From NCBI GenBank assembly GCA_014799385.1, contig JAAVIC010000020.1, forward strand, positions 120,085 through 184,084: 64,000 bases of DNA, in the 5' to 3' direction. The first letter of the stretch is position 1; each line of letters starts with the position of its first letter. The translations under genes and the position numbers were made by a program. Source of the DNA: Oscillospiraceae bacterium (lineage in GTDB: Bacteria > Bacillota > Clostridia > Oscillospirales > Ruminococcaceae). Below, piece by piece: positions 1-9,954 of this stretch. A model generated the notes under the pieces. It was not told the DNA's origin and did no database searches. It saw only the letters and a program-made list of their open reading frames with translations.

Positions 1-1226
1 GGACAGAGCCGCACGATTTCGACATTACGACCGCTGCTCCGCCGCGCGAGGTGGAGCGTGTGTTCGCGGACTGCCGCGTTATTGAAACGGGGATAAAGCA
101 TGGGACGGTGACAGTGCTGTACAAGGGTATTGGCGTCGAAATCACGACATTCCGCGTTGACGGCGAGTATGCCGACAGTCGCCATCCAAGCTCCGTCAGC
201 TTTTCTGCTCGAATCGAGGACGATCTCGCGCGGCGCGACTTCACAATGAATGCGATTGCGTTCAGTCCGCGGCGCGGAACAGTCGACCCGTTCGGTGGAA
301 GAGAGGACATCGGGCGCGGTGTAATCCGCTGTGTGGGCGAACCGTGCAAACGTTTTTCCGAGGATGCGCTGCGGATTCTGCGCGCACTGAGATTCGCGTC
401 TGTGTGCGGGTTTGCGGTGGACGGTCCCACATCGGAAGCGGCGCGCAATCTCCGAGCGAATCTTCATCGCGTATCCGCGGAGCGTATTTTTGTGGAACTG
501 AAGCGGCTTTTGTGCGGTGAGTCGGTAAAGCAAGTGATGTTATCATTCCCCGAGATTTTTGCGGAGATAATCCCGCCGATTGGCTTGCAGATCGGGTACG
601 ATCAGAACAGCCGCTTCCACGATTCCACACTGTATGAGCACACCGCGCGCGCCGTAGAGTCCGCGCCGTCAAATCCCGTGATGCGGCTTGCAATGCTGTT
701 TCACGACACGGGAAAGCCGTTTTGCCGCTCCACAGATGAGGACGGAGTATCGCATTATTACGGTCACGCGGAGCGCAGTGCGCAAATCGCCGAGGAGCAG
801 CTCCGCATTTTGAAGTGCGACAATGAAACCTGCCTGCGAGTGGTGGAAATCGTGCGTTTTCACGATTTACCACTCCAAGACAGCAAGCGATTCATCAATC
901 GGCAGCTTTCCAAACACGGCGCGGTGCTTTCGGACATAATTTTAGCCCATATCGCGGACGACTCCGCGAAGACTCCCGAGGCGCGGGAGCGAATCCCGAA
1001 GTGGCGGCAAATCTTCGCGCTCACCGAGGAAGTCGCAGCGCAGCACCCGTGTCTGACCACGCGCGATTTGGCAATAGGCGGACGCGACCTTATGGAGCTA
1101 ATGCCGCCATCGCCGCGAATGGGGGAGATTCTGCGCAGTTTGCTTGCCGAGGTGATTGACGGCACACTCCCAAATGAGCGTGAGCCTCTGTTGATTCGTG
1201 CAAGGGAGCTTGCCAATAATTTGTAA
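1..1226 (+). CDS. cca: CCA tRNA nucleotidyltransferase (5' truncated by window edge)
   Basis: In-frame upstream of the ORF reads ..EPHDFDITT; RRDFTMNAIAF, DPFGG.., EDALRILRALRFA and HD-type FHDTGK motifs. Confidence 0.93.
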   Translation, partial: TEPHDFDITTAAPPREVERVFADCRVIETGIKHGTVTVLYKGIGVEITTFRVDGEYADSRHPSSVSFSARIEDDLARRDFTMNAIAFSPRRGTVDPFGGREDIGRGVIRCVGEPCKRFSEDALRILRALRFASVCGFAVDGPTSEAARNLRANLHRVSAERIFVELKRLLCGESVKQVMLSFPEIFAEIIPPIGLQIGYDQNSRFHDSTLYEHTARAVESAPSNPVMRLAMLFHDTGKPFCRSTDEDGVSHYYGHAERSAQIAEEQLRILKCDNETCLRVVEIVRFHDLPLQDSKRFINRQLSKHGAVLSDIILAHIADDSAKTPEARERIPKWRQIFALTEEVAAQHPCLTTRDLAIGGRDLMELMPPSPRMGEILRSLLAEVIDGTLPNEREPLLIRARELANNL

Positions 1227-1265
1227 TTTTCAAATTTACACGTGATTTTTTGTGCAAATTGCCTA

Positions 1266-1294
1266 TTGAAAACCCGATAAAATTGTTGTATTAT
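1266..1294 (+). promoter_or_regulatory. SigA-like promoter TTGAAA-17-TATTAT upstream of LacI-type regulator
   Basis: -35/-10 hexamers with 17-nt spacer. Confidence 0.55.
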
Positions 1295-1355
1295 ATGTAT
1301 ATGAAACAAAAATCGGCAATAGTTTTGTGGTTGAATACACCATGAGGTGATTTGT

Positions 1356-2360
1356 ATGAACAATCCGAATATAACTATTAAGGACGTTGCAAAAGCGGCG
1401 AATGTTTCGGTTGCGACCGTTTCCCGTGTGCTGAATAACAAGAAAAATGTATCAGAGGAAGCCATCCACGCGGTGAATCACGCAGTTGAGGAGCTTGGGT
1501 ACAGCCCGAACTTCATCAATCATGATCTTCACAAAGCCATTACGGGACGGATTCTCGCTTTGATTTGCGATCCTGAGCCAAAAAGCCGAATCGAACTTTT
1601 GCGTGGAATGCAAAACGCGGCGACAGCGGCGAAATACAACTTGCTTATATCGTCCACCGGTGGTGATGTCGAGTTGGAATCGCGTCTGCTGACTATGGCG
1701 GCGGCGCGTGTGGTGGACTGCACAGTGCTGATTTCTCCGCAGCTTGACAACAAAACGCTGGTAGAGTTCTCGCGGCGATGCAGATTGGCGCTATGTCCAA
1801 AGTGCACCGATGTCGCCAAAGTTCTCAATGTGACGATTGACAACGAGCGCGCCGCGTTCGATGCGGTAAGCTATCTTATTGGCAAGGGCAGACGGCGAAT
1901 TGCGATGATAACCTCGAAAGAGCGCAGCAATACCGTCATAGACCGCGAAAACGGTTATATGCGCGCACTTGAAAAAGCGGGGATTCCGTATGATAGCGAG
2001 CTTGTAATAAGCGGCGATCTTGATGAGGATTCAGGCGAGCTTGGGTGCGAGATACTGATGAGCCGCCCGCGCCGTCCGAATGCGCTGTTCGCGGTGTCTG
2101 ATGAGGCTGCGTTCGGGGCGATGAAATACGCGGGAAGTCACGGGATAACGGTGGGGCGCGATTTGCTGGTATTCGGGTTCGACAATATCCCCGCAAAAGA
2201 CACGTTGATTCCGAGATTGTCTACCGTGGAGCAGCCGTGGGCGCTCCTCGGACGTACGGTAATCGAGAAAATCATCGCGAATCTGCACGAGGAAACATTC
2301 GACAGAAACACGTACATATTGCCGCACAGCCTGATTCTGCGCGAGTCCACGGGAGATTAG
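1356..2360 (+). CDS. LacI family transcriptional regulator
   Basis: N-terminal ITIKDVAKAANVSVATVSRVLNNKKNVSEEA HTH plus periplasmic-binding-like domain; GAGGTG SD before ATG 1356. Confidence 0.93.
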   Translation: MNNPNITIKDVAKAANVSVATVSRVLNNKKNVSEEAIHAVNHAVEELGYSPNFINHDLHKAITGRILALICDPEPKSRIELLRGMQNAATAAKYNLLISSTGGDVELESRLLTMAAARVVDCTVLISPQLDNKTLVEFSRRCRLALCPKCTDVAKVLNVTIDNERAAFDAVSYLIGKGRRRIAMITSKERSNTVIDRENGYMRALEKAGIPYDSELVISGDLDEDSGELGCEILMSRPRRPNALFAVSDEAAFGAMKYAGSHGITVGRDLLVFGFDNIPAKDTLIPRLSTVEQPWALLGRTVIEKIIANLHEETFDRNTYILPHSLILRESTGD

Positions 2361-2501
2361 TGTTGGGTAAAGATTACACTTAGGGGGTTAACGGAAATCC
2401 AAAAAGAGTCAAAAATCTCGAAGAGAATTTTGACCGGTTCCCGAACGTTGGCGAAGCGCAGCGGAGCCTAAGCGTTCGGGAATTTTGGATTTTTTTAAGA
2501 T

Positions 2502-3164
2502 ATGAATAATATTAAAAAATACAATTTTATTACTGATGAGGATTTGGTAAAGCCGAATTATGACCTTGCCAAATATCCGTATAAAGTCCGTGTGGTATTT
2601 GAGCGTTCCGGGAATATTATCATTCTCGGAATGGTGAACGACTATGTTTATTGGGCGTCTTATACCAACGTTGAGGATACGGAGATAAACGCTGCGATTT
2701 TCAATGAAATTACGCGCAAGGATTTGTCGCGTATCTCGGATGAGTATACACTCATTCCCAAGATTGAGATGGATTGGGACGACTATCACTATCTTTTAGC
2801 GGAGGAGGTTTCACCGCGCGAGGACGGCGGATTTGATACTCCGTTCGGTCACGGATATTCGGCGGAGGGGGAAAAATGCGGAAAATGGTTTGCCGCTGAT
2901 TTGCGCCGACATCTTGACCATATGCGGGAGTTGTGCAAGACCCGCGAACAGGACGGTTTGTATGCCGGAATACTTGGAAAGTACCTCAAGCAGCTAGAAA
3001 AGCTCACTTGGGAGGACTATGGCGATGAAAGCTCGATACGCTCGATAATCAGGAGCGAGAGGTATCTGGTGCTGAGCGACAACGAGGCGATCCGCGGTGT
3101 GTATATCGAGTGTGCGCGCCGTCTGAAATCAATTTACTGCGAGTATATGGATCATATGCATTAA
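2502..3164 (+). CDS. hypothetical protein
   Basis: 220-aa ORF, no family recognised. Confidence 0.6.
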   Translation: MNNIKKYNFITDEDLVKPNYDLAKYPYKVRVVFERSGNIIILGMVNDYVYWASYTNVEDTEINAAIFNEITRKDLSRISDEYTLIPKIEMDWDDYHYLLAEEVSPREDGGFDTPFGHGYSAEGEKCGKWFAADLRRHLDHMRELCKTREQDGLYAGILGKYLKQLEKLTWEDYGDESSIRSIIRSERYLVLSDNEAIRGVYIECARRLKSIYCEYMDHMH

Positions 3165-3754
3165 CCGAAAATGCTCTGAAACCATTCAAATACAGCGAAT
3201 TTAACCGTGATTTTTTGCGGTTTGCCGAAAGCGTCCAGTACGTTTTCGGCATTTTCGTCTGCGGAAATCGGCTCGGAAACCGCCGGAAGACAGAGCTGCG
3301 GGAAAATCACGCACCACCAATTATGTCCCTCGCCGCTGCCCAGTGTGATTCGCAGGGCGCGGTATTCGCCTGCGGGGAGGATAAGGCGGTCATACTCGCG
3401 CGTGGTGAAGTACATCGTGGTAAGTTCCGCCTTCGCTCCGTAGGAGAATCCATTGTCGAGGAGAAATTCCGTGCATTCGCGTTCGATTTCGGGAATCAGC
3501 TCCTCGGCGCGTCTCTCGGCAATTTCAAGCGTTCCGCAGTCGGAAAGCTCGCCGCCGAACCTCTCCAGAACGAAATCACGGAGAGAGAGCTTTATTTGCT
3601 GATCCTCTTCGCTGTCCGAATTTGCGGGAATATGCAGCCTCAGAACCTCTTTTGTTACATCGCCGCACCGATTCGCGAACACCTGAAAGCTCCCGAATGC
3701 AGCCGAGAACAGGATTCCCAGAACCAAAACCGATATTGTAAGTATGTTTTTCAT
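3161..3754 (-). CDS. spoIIR: stage II sporulation protein R
   Basis: VLRLHIPANSDSEEDQQIKLSLRDFVLERF and NWWCVIFPQLCLP motifs, N-terminal TM segment. Confidence 0.9.
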   Translation of the reverse strand: MKNILTISVLVLGILFSAAFGSFQVFANRCGDVTKEVLRLHIPANSDSEEDQQIKLSLRDFVLERFGGELSDCGTLEIAERRAEELIPEIERECTEFLLDNGFSYGAKAELTTMYFTTREYDRLILPAGEYRALRITLGSGEGHNWWCVIFPQLCLPAVSEPISADENAENVLDAFGKPQKITVKFAVFEWFQSIFG

Positions 3755-3839
3755 AATGTACTCTCCTTGATGTCAATAATTAGTTAATGGTTTGCTGCTG
3801 ACATTATTGGAATATTTGTGGAATTTATTCAAAAAACCC

Positions 3840-3868
3840 TTGAAAAATCCAAAAAAATGGTGTATAAT
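3840..3868 (+). promoter_or_regulatory. SigA-like promoter TTGAAA-17-TATAAT for hprK
   Basis: hexamers with 17-nt spacer. Confidence 0.6.
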
Positions 3869-3917
3869 TAATATAAATGAATTTATTCGAGCATTGCGCT
3901 TGGGAAAGGACGTTACT

Positions 3918-4889
3918 ATGCCGCTTGAAGAGATTAGCCGGGAGTTTTCATTCCCGCTTAAGAAGATGATTGAGGAAATGAAATTAGAGGTGCTGTATAT
4001 GCCCGAAAACGGCGAGAACTCGCTCATTTCCAACAACGATACAAACCGCCCCGGATTGCAGCTTGCGGGCTTTTATGACTATTTTGACAACAAGCGTGTT
4101 CAGGTGTTGGGCAAGATGGAACACGCGTATTTGCAGGGTCTGGATTCCGATACGCGCAGAAAGCGTATCGAGGATCTGTTGTCTTATCGTTTCCCCGCGT
4201 TGGTTATTACACGCAGTCTGGACGTGTTCCCGGAGCTGATGGAACAATCGCCGAACTATGAGATCCCGATTCTCCGCACGGACGAGAGTACTACGGTGTT
4301 TATTTCCAAGCTGATGGCGTTCCTGAATTTACAGCTTGCGCCGAGAATAACCCGCCACGGTGTTTTGATTGAGATTTACGGCGAGGGCGTGATGATTATG
4401 GGCGAAAGCGGAGTCGGTAAAAGCGAGACCGCCGTGGAGCTTGTAAAGCGCGGACACCGCCTTATCGCGGACGACGCGGTGGAGATTCGCAAGGCATCGA
4501 ACATCACGTTGGTAGGCTCCTCGCCCGATAATATCCGCCACTTCTTGGAGCTGCGCGGAATTGGTATTGTAAACGCGCGCCAATTGTTCGGTATCGGCGC
4601 GGTCAAGACCTCCGAAAAGATCGATATGGTGGTCGAGATGGAGCTGTGGAATCCCGAAAAGACCTACGACAGAATGGGCGTGGATACGCATTTTATGACG
4701 ATTCTCGGAGTTAAAGTGCCGCTGTTGAATATCCCTGTTAAACCCGGACGTAACCTCGCGGTTATTCTTGAGGTAGCGGCGATGAACAACCGTCAGAAGA
4801 AGATGGGATACAACGCGGCTAAGGATCTGCTCCGTCAGCTCGGTATGGATTCCGATGTCGAGGAGATTATGTCCGATTTGAATTTGTAA
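3918..4889 (+). CDS. hprK: HPr kinase/phosphorylase
   Basis: Walker A GESGVGKSETAVELVKRGHRLIADDAVEI; LELRGIGIVNARQLFGIGAV. Start at ATG 3918 favoured over the longer ORF. Confidence 0.95.
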   Translation: MPLEEISREFSFPLKKMIEEMKLEVLYMPENGENSLISNNDTNRPGLQLAGFYDYFDNKRVQVLGKMEHAYLQGLDSDTRRKRIEDLLSYRFPALVITRSLDVFPELMEQSPNYEIPILRTDESTTVFISKLMAFLNLQLAPRITRHGVLIEIYGEGVMIMGESGVGKSETAVELVKRGHRLIADDAVEIRKASNITLVGSSPDNIRHFLELRGIGIVNARQLFGIGAVKTSEKIDMVVEMELWNPEKTYDRMGVDTHFMTILGVKVPLLNIPVKPGRNLAVILEVAAMNNRQKKMGYNAAKDLLRQLGMDSDVEEIMSDLNL

Positions 4890-4890
4890 T

Positions 4891-5385
4891 ATGTACGGGG
4901 TGGTTTTCGCGGGTTTTGACGGAACGGATAACTCCGCGCGGCTTCTGGTAGAACGGGTTTCCGCTCCATGCCGCAAGGTTATTATGCCGAACGACATCGC
5001 CCTCTCCGCGGTTTTAATGCGCGAGGAGATTGCCCGAGATCCCTCACTGGTGATAATGACGGGACAGAAGCCGTCCATTCGCTCAAAGATAGCAGTGGAG
5101 CGTTTTGCGAGAGCCGAGTACGGTATCCTCCAAACGAGCGTTGACTGCGGCATGGTAGTGAGTTTTTTTAATGAAAACGGCTATGACGCGTATCTGTCGT
5201 CGGGTGCAGGAAACTCATACTGCAACGCGGTTTACGCAGAGGTGTTAAAAATATACCCGCGTGGGCTGTTTCTTCATATTCCGACTATGGAAAATATCTC
5301 CGTTTTTTGGGAGCTTGTGAGTGCTTTTAATAGATTTATCGGTGAATTTAAATTTGAACAGGAGAAATTATTATGTACAATGTAG
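4891..5385 (+). CDS. pyroglutamyl-peptidase I (peptidase C15)-like protein
   Basis: short protein with SSGAGNSYCNAVYAEVL (catalytic Cys region) and FLHIP near C-terminus; overlaps glcK by 13 bp. Confidence 0.6.
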   Translation: MYGVVFAGFDGTDNSARLLVERVSAPCRKVIMPNDIALSAVLMREEIARDPSLVIMTGQKPSIRSKIAVERFARAEYGILQTSVDCGMVVSFFNENGYDAYLSSGAGNSYCNAVYAEVLKIYPRGLFLHIPTMENISVFWELVSAFNRFIGEFKFEQEKLLCTM

Positions 5386-6326
5386 GTATTGATTTAGGCG
5401 GTACTAACATCAAGGTCGGCTTGGTAAACGAGAATTACGAAATCGTTGAAAAGGCGTCCACGCCGACAAACCTCCCGCGTTCGGCGGAGGAAATCGTAAA
5501 GTCCATGGTGGACACGATGTGGAAGGTGCTGAATGCCGCAAAGGTGACTATTGGCGAGGTGAATTCCATTGGAATCGGAACTCCCGGTGTGGCAAACAGA
5601 AACAGCGGCGTGGTGTTGTATTCCTGTAATCTGGATTTCAAAAACGTTAATCTGCGCGAGTTGTTCAAGAAGTATCTTGATAAGCCGCTTTATGTGGAGA
5701 ATGACGCAAATTCCGCGGCGTTCGGAGAGGTTCTCGCGGGCGCGGGACAGGGATACAAGGACGTAATCGTTGTTACGCTCGGAACGGGCGTCGGCGGCGG
5801 AATCATCATTGATGGGAAAATCTACACGGGATTCAACTTCTGCGGTGCGGAGCTTGGTCATAATGTTCTCGTGTACAACGGCAGACAGTGCGGCTGCGGA
5901 CGCAAGGGCTGCTTTGAGGCTTATTCCTCGGCGACTGCGCTTATCAATATGACGCGTGAGTCGATGGAGGAGCATAAGGATTCCAAAATGTGGGAAATTG
6001 CGGGCAGTCTTGAGAACGTTGACGGCAAGACCGCGTTTGACGGAATGCGTGCAGACGACGCGGCGGCAAAGGACGTTGTGAATATGTATATTGACTACCT
6101 CGGCTGCGGACTGACGAATATTATAAACACGTTCCAGCCCGAGGTTCTGTTGATTGGCGGCGGAATCTGCAAGGAGGGCGAAAACCTCACAAATCCGCTG
6201 AACGAGTATATCAAGCGCGAGGCTTACTGCGTTGACGCAGAGCGCACCACCAAGCTCAATATTTGCAAGCTCGGCAATGACGCGGGCATAATCGGCGCGG
6301 CTTTCCTATATACTATTGCAGAGTAA
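5373..6326 (+). CDS. glcK: ROK family glucokinase
   Basis: GIDLGGTNIKVGLV, ENDANSAAFGE, GTGVGGGII, ELGHNVL, CGCGRKGCFEAYSS. Confidence 0.93.
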   Translation: MYNVGIDLGGTNIKVGLVNENYEIVEKASTPTNLPRSAEEIVKSMVDTMWKVLNAAKVTIGEVNSIGIGTPGVANRNSGVVLYSCNLDFKNVNLRELFKKYLDKPLYVENDANSAAFGEVLAGAGQGYKDVIVVTLGTGVGGGIIIDGKIYTGFNFCGAELGHNVLVYNGRQCGCGRKGCFEAYSSATALINMTRESMEEHKDSKMWEIAGSLENVDGKTAFDGMRADDAAAKDVVNMYIDYLGCGLTNIINTFQPEVLLIGGGICKEGENLTNPLNEYIKREAYCVDAERTTKLNICKLGNDAGIIGAAFLYTIAE

Positions 6327-6370
6327 TACTAATTCACAATCTACGTATAGACAAGATTGCGAATTAGTAT
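6326..6370. repeat. family C palindrome copy C1
   Basis: ATACTAATTCACAATCT ... AGATTGCGAATTAGTAT; termini shared with 56135-56293. Confidence 0.6.
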
Positions 6371-6401
6371 AAAATGTGTTCTGATTTTACGGAGAATCGA
6401 T

Positions 6402-7298
6402 ATGAATTTTGACAGTATTATCCAAGTCTGCAAAGAGTATGGGTGCGTGTGCGAACGAAATTTCATACTCGCGCCGTTGACAACAATGGGGATAGGCGGC
6501 GAGTGCGGCTTGTTCGTTGAGCCTGATTCGGAGGACTCTCTGCGCGAGGTACTGGATATTTGCCGCCGTGAGGGGATTCCGTATTTTCTGCTCGGAAAGG
6601 GCAGTAATCTGTTGATAAACCGTTTTGACGGTGTTGTGATAAAGATTGGCGGAAATCTCGGAGCGTTCGTTTTTGACGGCGAACGCGTAACGGCGGGCGC
6701 GGGCGGTTCGCTTGCGGTGCTTTGCGCGGAGGCTGCCAATAAGGGGCTTTCGGGAATGGAGTGCCTGTACGGAATCCCCGGCTCGGTGGGAGGCGCGCTG
6801 TATATGAACGCGGGCGCATACGGTTCGGAGATGAAGGATATTGTCAAGTCCGCGAGATGTATAAACGAGCACGGCGGAATCGTTGAAATAGACGCGGAGG
6901 ATATGGGGCTTTCGTATCGGCATAGCGTGTTCTCCGAAAATAAATATTGCATTTTGTCGGTGACTATGGAGCTTAAACGCGGCGAGGAGAGCGAAATCAA
7001 GGCGAAGATGAAAGAGATTGCCGCCAAGCGCCGCGACAAGCAACCACTGGAATATCCGAGCTGTGGGAGTACGTTCAAGCGCCCCGAGGGATATTTCGCC
7101 GCCGCGCTTATCGAGGAGTGCGGGCTTAAAGGGTTCACCGTGGGCGGCGCACAGGTGAGCGAAAAGCACTCCGGGTTCGTGATTAACAAGGGCGGAGCAA
7201 CATTCGAGGACGTGATGGGCGTGGTCGATCACGTCAAGTCGGTAGTCCGTGAGCAAAAGGGTGTAGAGCTTGAGTGTGAAATGCTGATTTTGGAGTAG
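6402..7298 (+). CDS. murB: UDP-N-acetylmuramate dehydrogenase
   Basis: LGKGSNLL, GIPGSVGGALYMNAGAYG, YPSCGSTFKRPEG, LIEECGLKG. Confidence 0.96.
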   Translation: MNFDSIIQVCKEYGCVCERNFILAPLTTMGIGGECGLFVEPDSEDSLREVLDICRREGIPYFLLGKGSNLLINRFDGVVIKIGGNLGAFVFDGERVTAGAGGSLAVLCAEAANKGLSGMECLYGIPGSVGGALYMNAGAYGSEMKDIVKSARCINEHGGIVEIDAEDMGLSYRHSVFSENKYCILSVTMELKRGEESEIKAKMKEIAAKRRDKQPLEYPSCGSTFKRPEGYFAAALIEECGLKGFTVGGAQVSEKHSGFVINKGGATFEDVMGVVDHVKSVVREQKGVELECEMLILE

Positions 7299-7300
7299 GT

Positions 7301-8161
7301 ATGCAATTTCTGATTGTAACGGGAATGTCGGGTTCGGGAAAATCCGCGTGTATAAAGGTTTTGGAGGACATCGGGTTCTTTTGCATAGACAATATGCCCC
7401 CCGCGCTGATTCCGAATTTCGCAGCGATGTGCAGCGAAAACAGCGAAATTACGCGCGTGGCGATTGTCACGGATATTCGCGGCGGAGTGATGTTTCTGAA
7501 TTTGTCCGAAACCATTGCGGGTTTGAAAAATACCGATGGTCTGGAACTGAAAATCCTCTTTCTGGAGGCTTCCAAAGAGGTGCTGATGAAACGGTACAGC
7601 GAAACGCGCCGCAAGCATCCGTTGGATGATATTTCCGACGGGGATCTGTCCAAGGCGATTGACGCGGAATGGGAGCTGCTGTCGGAGATACGCACGCACG
7701 CGGATTTCTTTATCGACAGTTCGCTGCTTACCGCCGCGCAGCTTAAGGATCAGGTCGCGGGGCTGTTTTTGGACAAGCCTACCGACCGAATGATCGTAAG
7801 CTGTATGAGCTTCGGGTTCAAGTACGGGGTGCCGGGCGAGGCGGATTTGGTGTTTGATGTGCGCTGTCTTCCGAACCCGTTCTACATACCGGAGCTTAAA
7901 CGCAAAACGGGTCTGGACGCGGATGTTAGGGACTATGTGATGCGGTTTGAGCAGTCGCGCGAGTTGGAGCGCAAAATCCTCGATATGGTGAAATTTCTGA
8001 TTCCGCTGAATGTTCAAGAGGGCAAAAGCCGTATGGTCATCGCGTTCGGCTGCACGGGCGGCAAACACCGCAGTATCACGTTCGCCGAGCGAATCGGCGG
8101 AAGTCTTGCGCAAAACGGCTGCAATGTGAGAATAATCCATAGGGATATTGATAAGAAGTAA
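7301..8161 (+). CDS. rapZ: RNase adapter / nucleotide-binding protein RapZ
   Basis: VTGMSGSGKSACIKVLEDIGFFCIDNMPP; SFGFKYGVPGEADLVFDVRCLPNPFY; AFGCTGGKHRSI. Confidence 0.96.
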   Translation: MQFLIVTGMSGSGKSACIKVLEDIGFFCIDNMPPALIPNFAAMCSENSEITRVAIVTDIRGGVMFLNLSETIAGLKNTDGLELKILFLEASKEVLMKRYSETRRKHPLDDISDGDLSKAIDAEWELLSEIRTHADFFIDSSLLTAAQLKDQVAGLFLDKPTDRMIVSCMSFGFKYGVPGEADLVFDVRCLPNPFYIPELKRKTGLDADVRDYVMRFEQSRELERKILDMVKFLIPLNVQEGKSRMVIAFGCTGGKHRSITFAERIGGSLAQNGCNVRIIHRDIDKK

Positions 8162-8173
8162 AGGGGCGGTGAG

Positions 8174-9058
8174 ATGTCCTTTTCATCGGAAGTTAAACGG
8201 GAGCTATGTAATGTCCGCGAGCTTTCGGCGGGTGAAATGTCAGCAATGCTGTACGGATTGATGTTCGCGGGGCGGACGGTAAACCGCAAACCCGTAATCC
8301 AGACGGAAAACACGGATTTGATCGCTGCGGCGAAAACACTCTCCGAGGGAGTGTTTTCGGGGGCAAAGACCGAAACCACGCGTTTGGTAAGGAACGGAAG
8401 TTCGTTGTATACATTTTCGGTGAAGTCCGCGCGAGTCGGCGAGTTGTACGGGGATTTCAGTATGATAAATCCCGAAATCGTTTCGGGGAACGACTCAGAC
8501 GCGGCGGCATTTTTGCGCGGAGTTTTCGTGTCCTGCGGCTCGATAACCGACCCGAAAAAGGAATATCATCTCGAAATCGTTCTCCCCGAGGACAGCCGCC
8601 GCGAGCCTTTGGCAGCGTTTATCCGCGAACACGGAATGGAAATCAAAACTGCCTCGCGCGCGAATAACACGATCATCTATGCCAAGGAGAGCGGACTAAT
8701 TGAGGATTTTCTGACCTACATCGGCGCGGGGATTCACGCGCTGGAGATTATGCAGGTGAAAATCGAAAAGGATTTGCGTAACCGCGCCAACCGTAGCGTG
8801 AACTGCGAGTGCGCGAACCTTGACAAGACAGTTGCCGCGAGTGAGAAAATCCGCCGCGACATTGAGCTGATTATCGAGAAAGGTGAGTTTGATTCTCTGC
8901 CGCCGGAGCTTCGAGAAACGGCGGAATTACGGCTTGCGAATCCCGAAAGTTCGCTGTCCGAATTGTGTGAGATGTTTAATCCTCTTATTTCCCGAAGCGG
9001 GCTGAATCACAGGTTGAGACGGCTCTCCAAGTTTGCGGAGAGTTTAAGAAATGATTAA
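8174..9058 (+). CDS. whiA: DNA-binding protein WhiA
   Basis: FSSEVKRELCN start, RGVFVSCGSITDPKKEYHLEI, NCECANLDKTVAAS, C-terminal HTH SRSGLNHRLRRL. Confidence 0.95.
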   Translation: MSFSSEVKRELCNVRELSAGEMSAMLYGLMFAGRTVNRKPVIQTENTDLIAAAKTLSEGVFSGAKTETTRLVRNGSSLYTFSVKSARVGELYGDFSMINPEIVSGNDSDAAAFLRGVFVSCGSITDPKKEYHLEIVLPEDSRREPLAAFIREHGMEIKTASRANNTIIYAKESGLIEDFLTYIGAGIHALEIMQVKIEKDLRNRANRSVNCECANLDKTVAASEKIRRDIELIIEKGEFDSLPPELRETAELRLANPESSLSELCEMFNPLISRSGLNHRLRRLSKFAESLRND

Positions 9059-9059
9059 A

Positions 9060-9090
9060 ACGGAGGACATTGCAGTCCTCCGTTTTTGTT
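9060..9090. terminator. bidirectional terminator between whiA and flavodoxin-like gene
   Basis: aaaacggaggacattgcagtcctccgttttt. Confidence 0.8.
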
Positions 9091-9718
9091 ATCTGATGAA
9101 ATTTGTTCTGATTTTGGGTTCGGGAGTCGGGAAGGCGATTCCGTTTTCCGCACCCTGTTCGATACATTTCAGCAGCCATGCCATATTAGTGCCGAGCATA
9201 CGCATTGTCTGAAGTCCCTCTTCGTCTTGCAGAACCTCCTCGGGAGAGTTTCCGTGTACCTGATTCCAGTAATTGGAAGAAACAATCGGCATTGAGTTTA
9301 TCGTGAAGTATTTGTTCATCTGGTCGAATGTTGCGGACGCTCCGCCGCGCCGACATGAAACCACGGACGCTGCGGGCTTTCCGCGAAGAAATGCGCCGCC
9401 CGAATAGAACGCGCGGTCCATAAACGATGTTATCGCGCCGCCCATTGACGCGTAGTGTACGGGTGAACCAAACACAAAGCCGTCCGCGTTTTTCGCCAGC
9501 TCCGCAAATTCATTTACGGTGTCCTCCGAGAAACATTGACCGAGTTTCACACACGCTCCGCAGCCAATACATCCCGTGATGGGTTTGTTACCGACCCAGA
9601 AAATCTCGGTTGAAATTCCGTTTCGGTTCAGCTCCTTTTCAACCTCGCACAGCGCCGTGTATGTACAGCCCTTTTCGTGCGGCGAACCGTTTACCAATAC
9701 TGCTTTAAGCTCCTTCAT
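9089..9718 (-). CDS. flavodoxin family / NADPH-dependent FMN reductase
   Basis: LVNGSPHEKGCTYTALCEVEKEL, CIGCGACVK, FGSPVHYASMGGAITSFMDRAFY. Confidence 0.88.
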   Translation of the reverse strand: MKELKAVLVNGSPHEKGCTYTALCEVEKELNRNGISTEIFWVGNKPITGCIGCGACVKLGQCFSEDTVNEFAELAKNADGFVFGSPVHYASMGGAITSFMDRAFYSGGAFLRGKPAASVVSCRRGGASATFDQMNKYFTINSMPIVSSNYWNQVHGNSPEEVLQDEEGLQTMRMLGTNMAWLLKCIEQGAENGIAFPTPEPKIRTNFIR

Positions 9719-9744
9719 AGCAAAGTTCTCCTTGTAGTGAATAT

Positions 9745-9768
9745 TAGAGCGTGTTCACATTAACGCTC
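9745..9768. repeat. 24-bp exact repeat TAGAGCGTGTTCACATTAACGCTC (copy 1)
   Basis: identical to 51977-52000. Confidence 0.75.
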
Positions 9769-9885
9769 TAGTTGACTTCCGTCTAATTAATATTATACAT
9801 CTTTTTACTGAAAAATTCAATAGATTTGCACAAAAACCTTGTATAAATTTTGTTCATTTTTTTAGAAAATTTTTGAAGAAACCCC

Positions 9886-9914
9886 TTGACATTACAAGGG
9901 ACTTGTGGTATAAT
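9886..9914 (+). promoter_or_regulatory. strong SigA-like promoter TTGACA-17-TATAAT
   Basis: ccccTTGACAttacaagggacttgtggTATAAT. Confidence 0.8.
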
Positions 9915-9954
9915 AGTTTCAGAGATTGAAAATAACTGAAAGGGGGATAGGGTT

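Noticed and set aside
262-873. Long antisense ORFs overlapping confident genes (e.g. 262-873, 5394-5975, 28423-29226, 47410-48849)
   Set aside because: Opposite strand of well-supported conserved genes; GC/codon bias generates them.
2420-2500. Another family A element upstream of 2502-3164
   Set aside because: Hairpin TTCCCGAACG...CGTTCGGGAA followed by a T-run looks like a terminator; it lacks the GTGCAAAT and ATTTGCYATTWARATAAGGAG ends.
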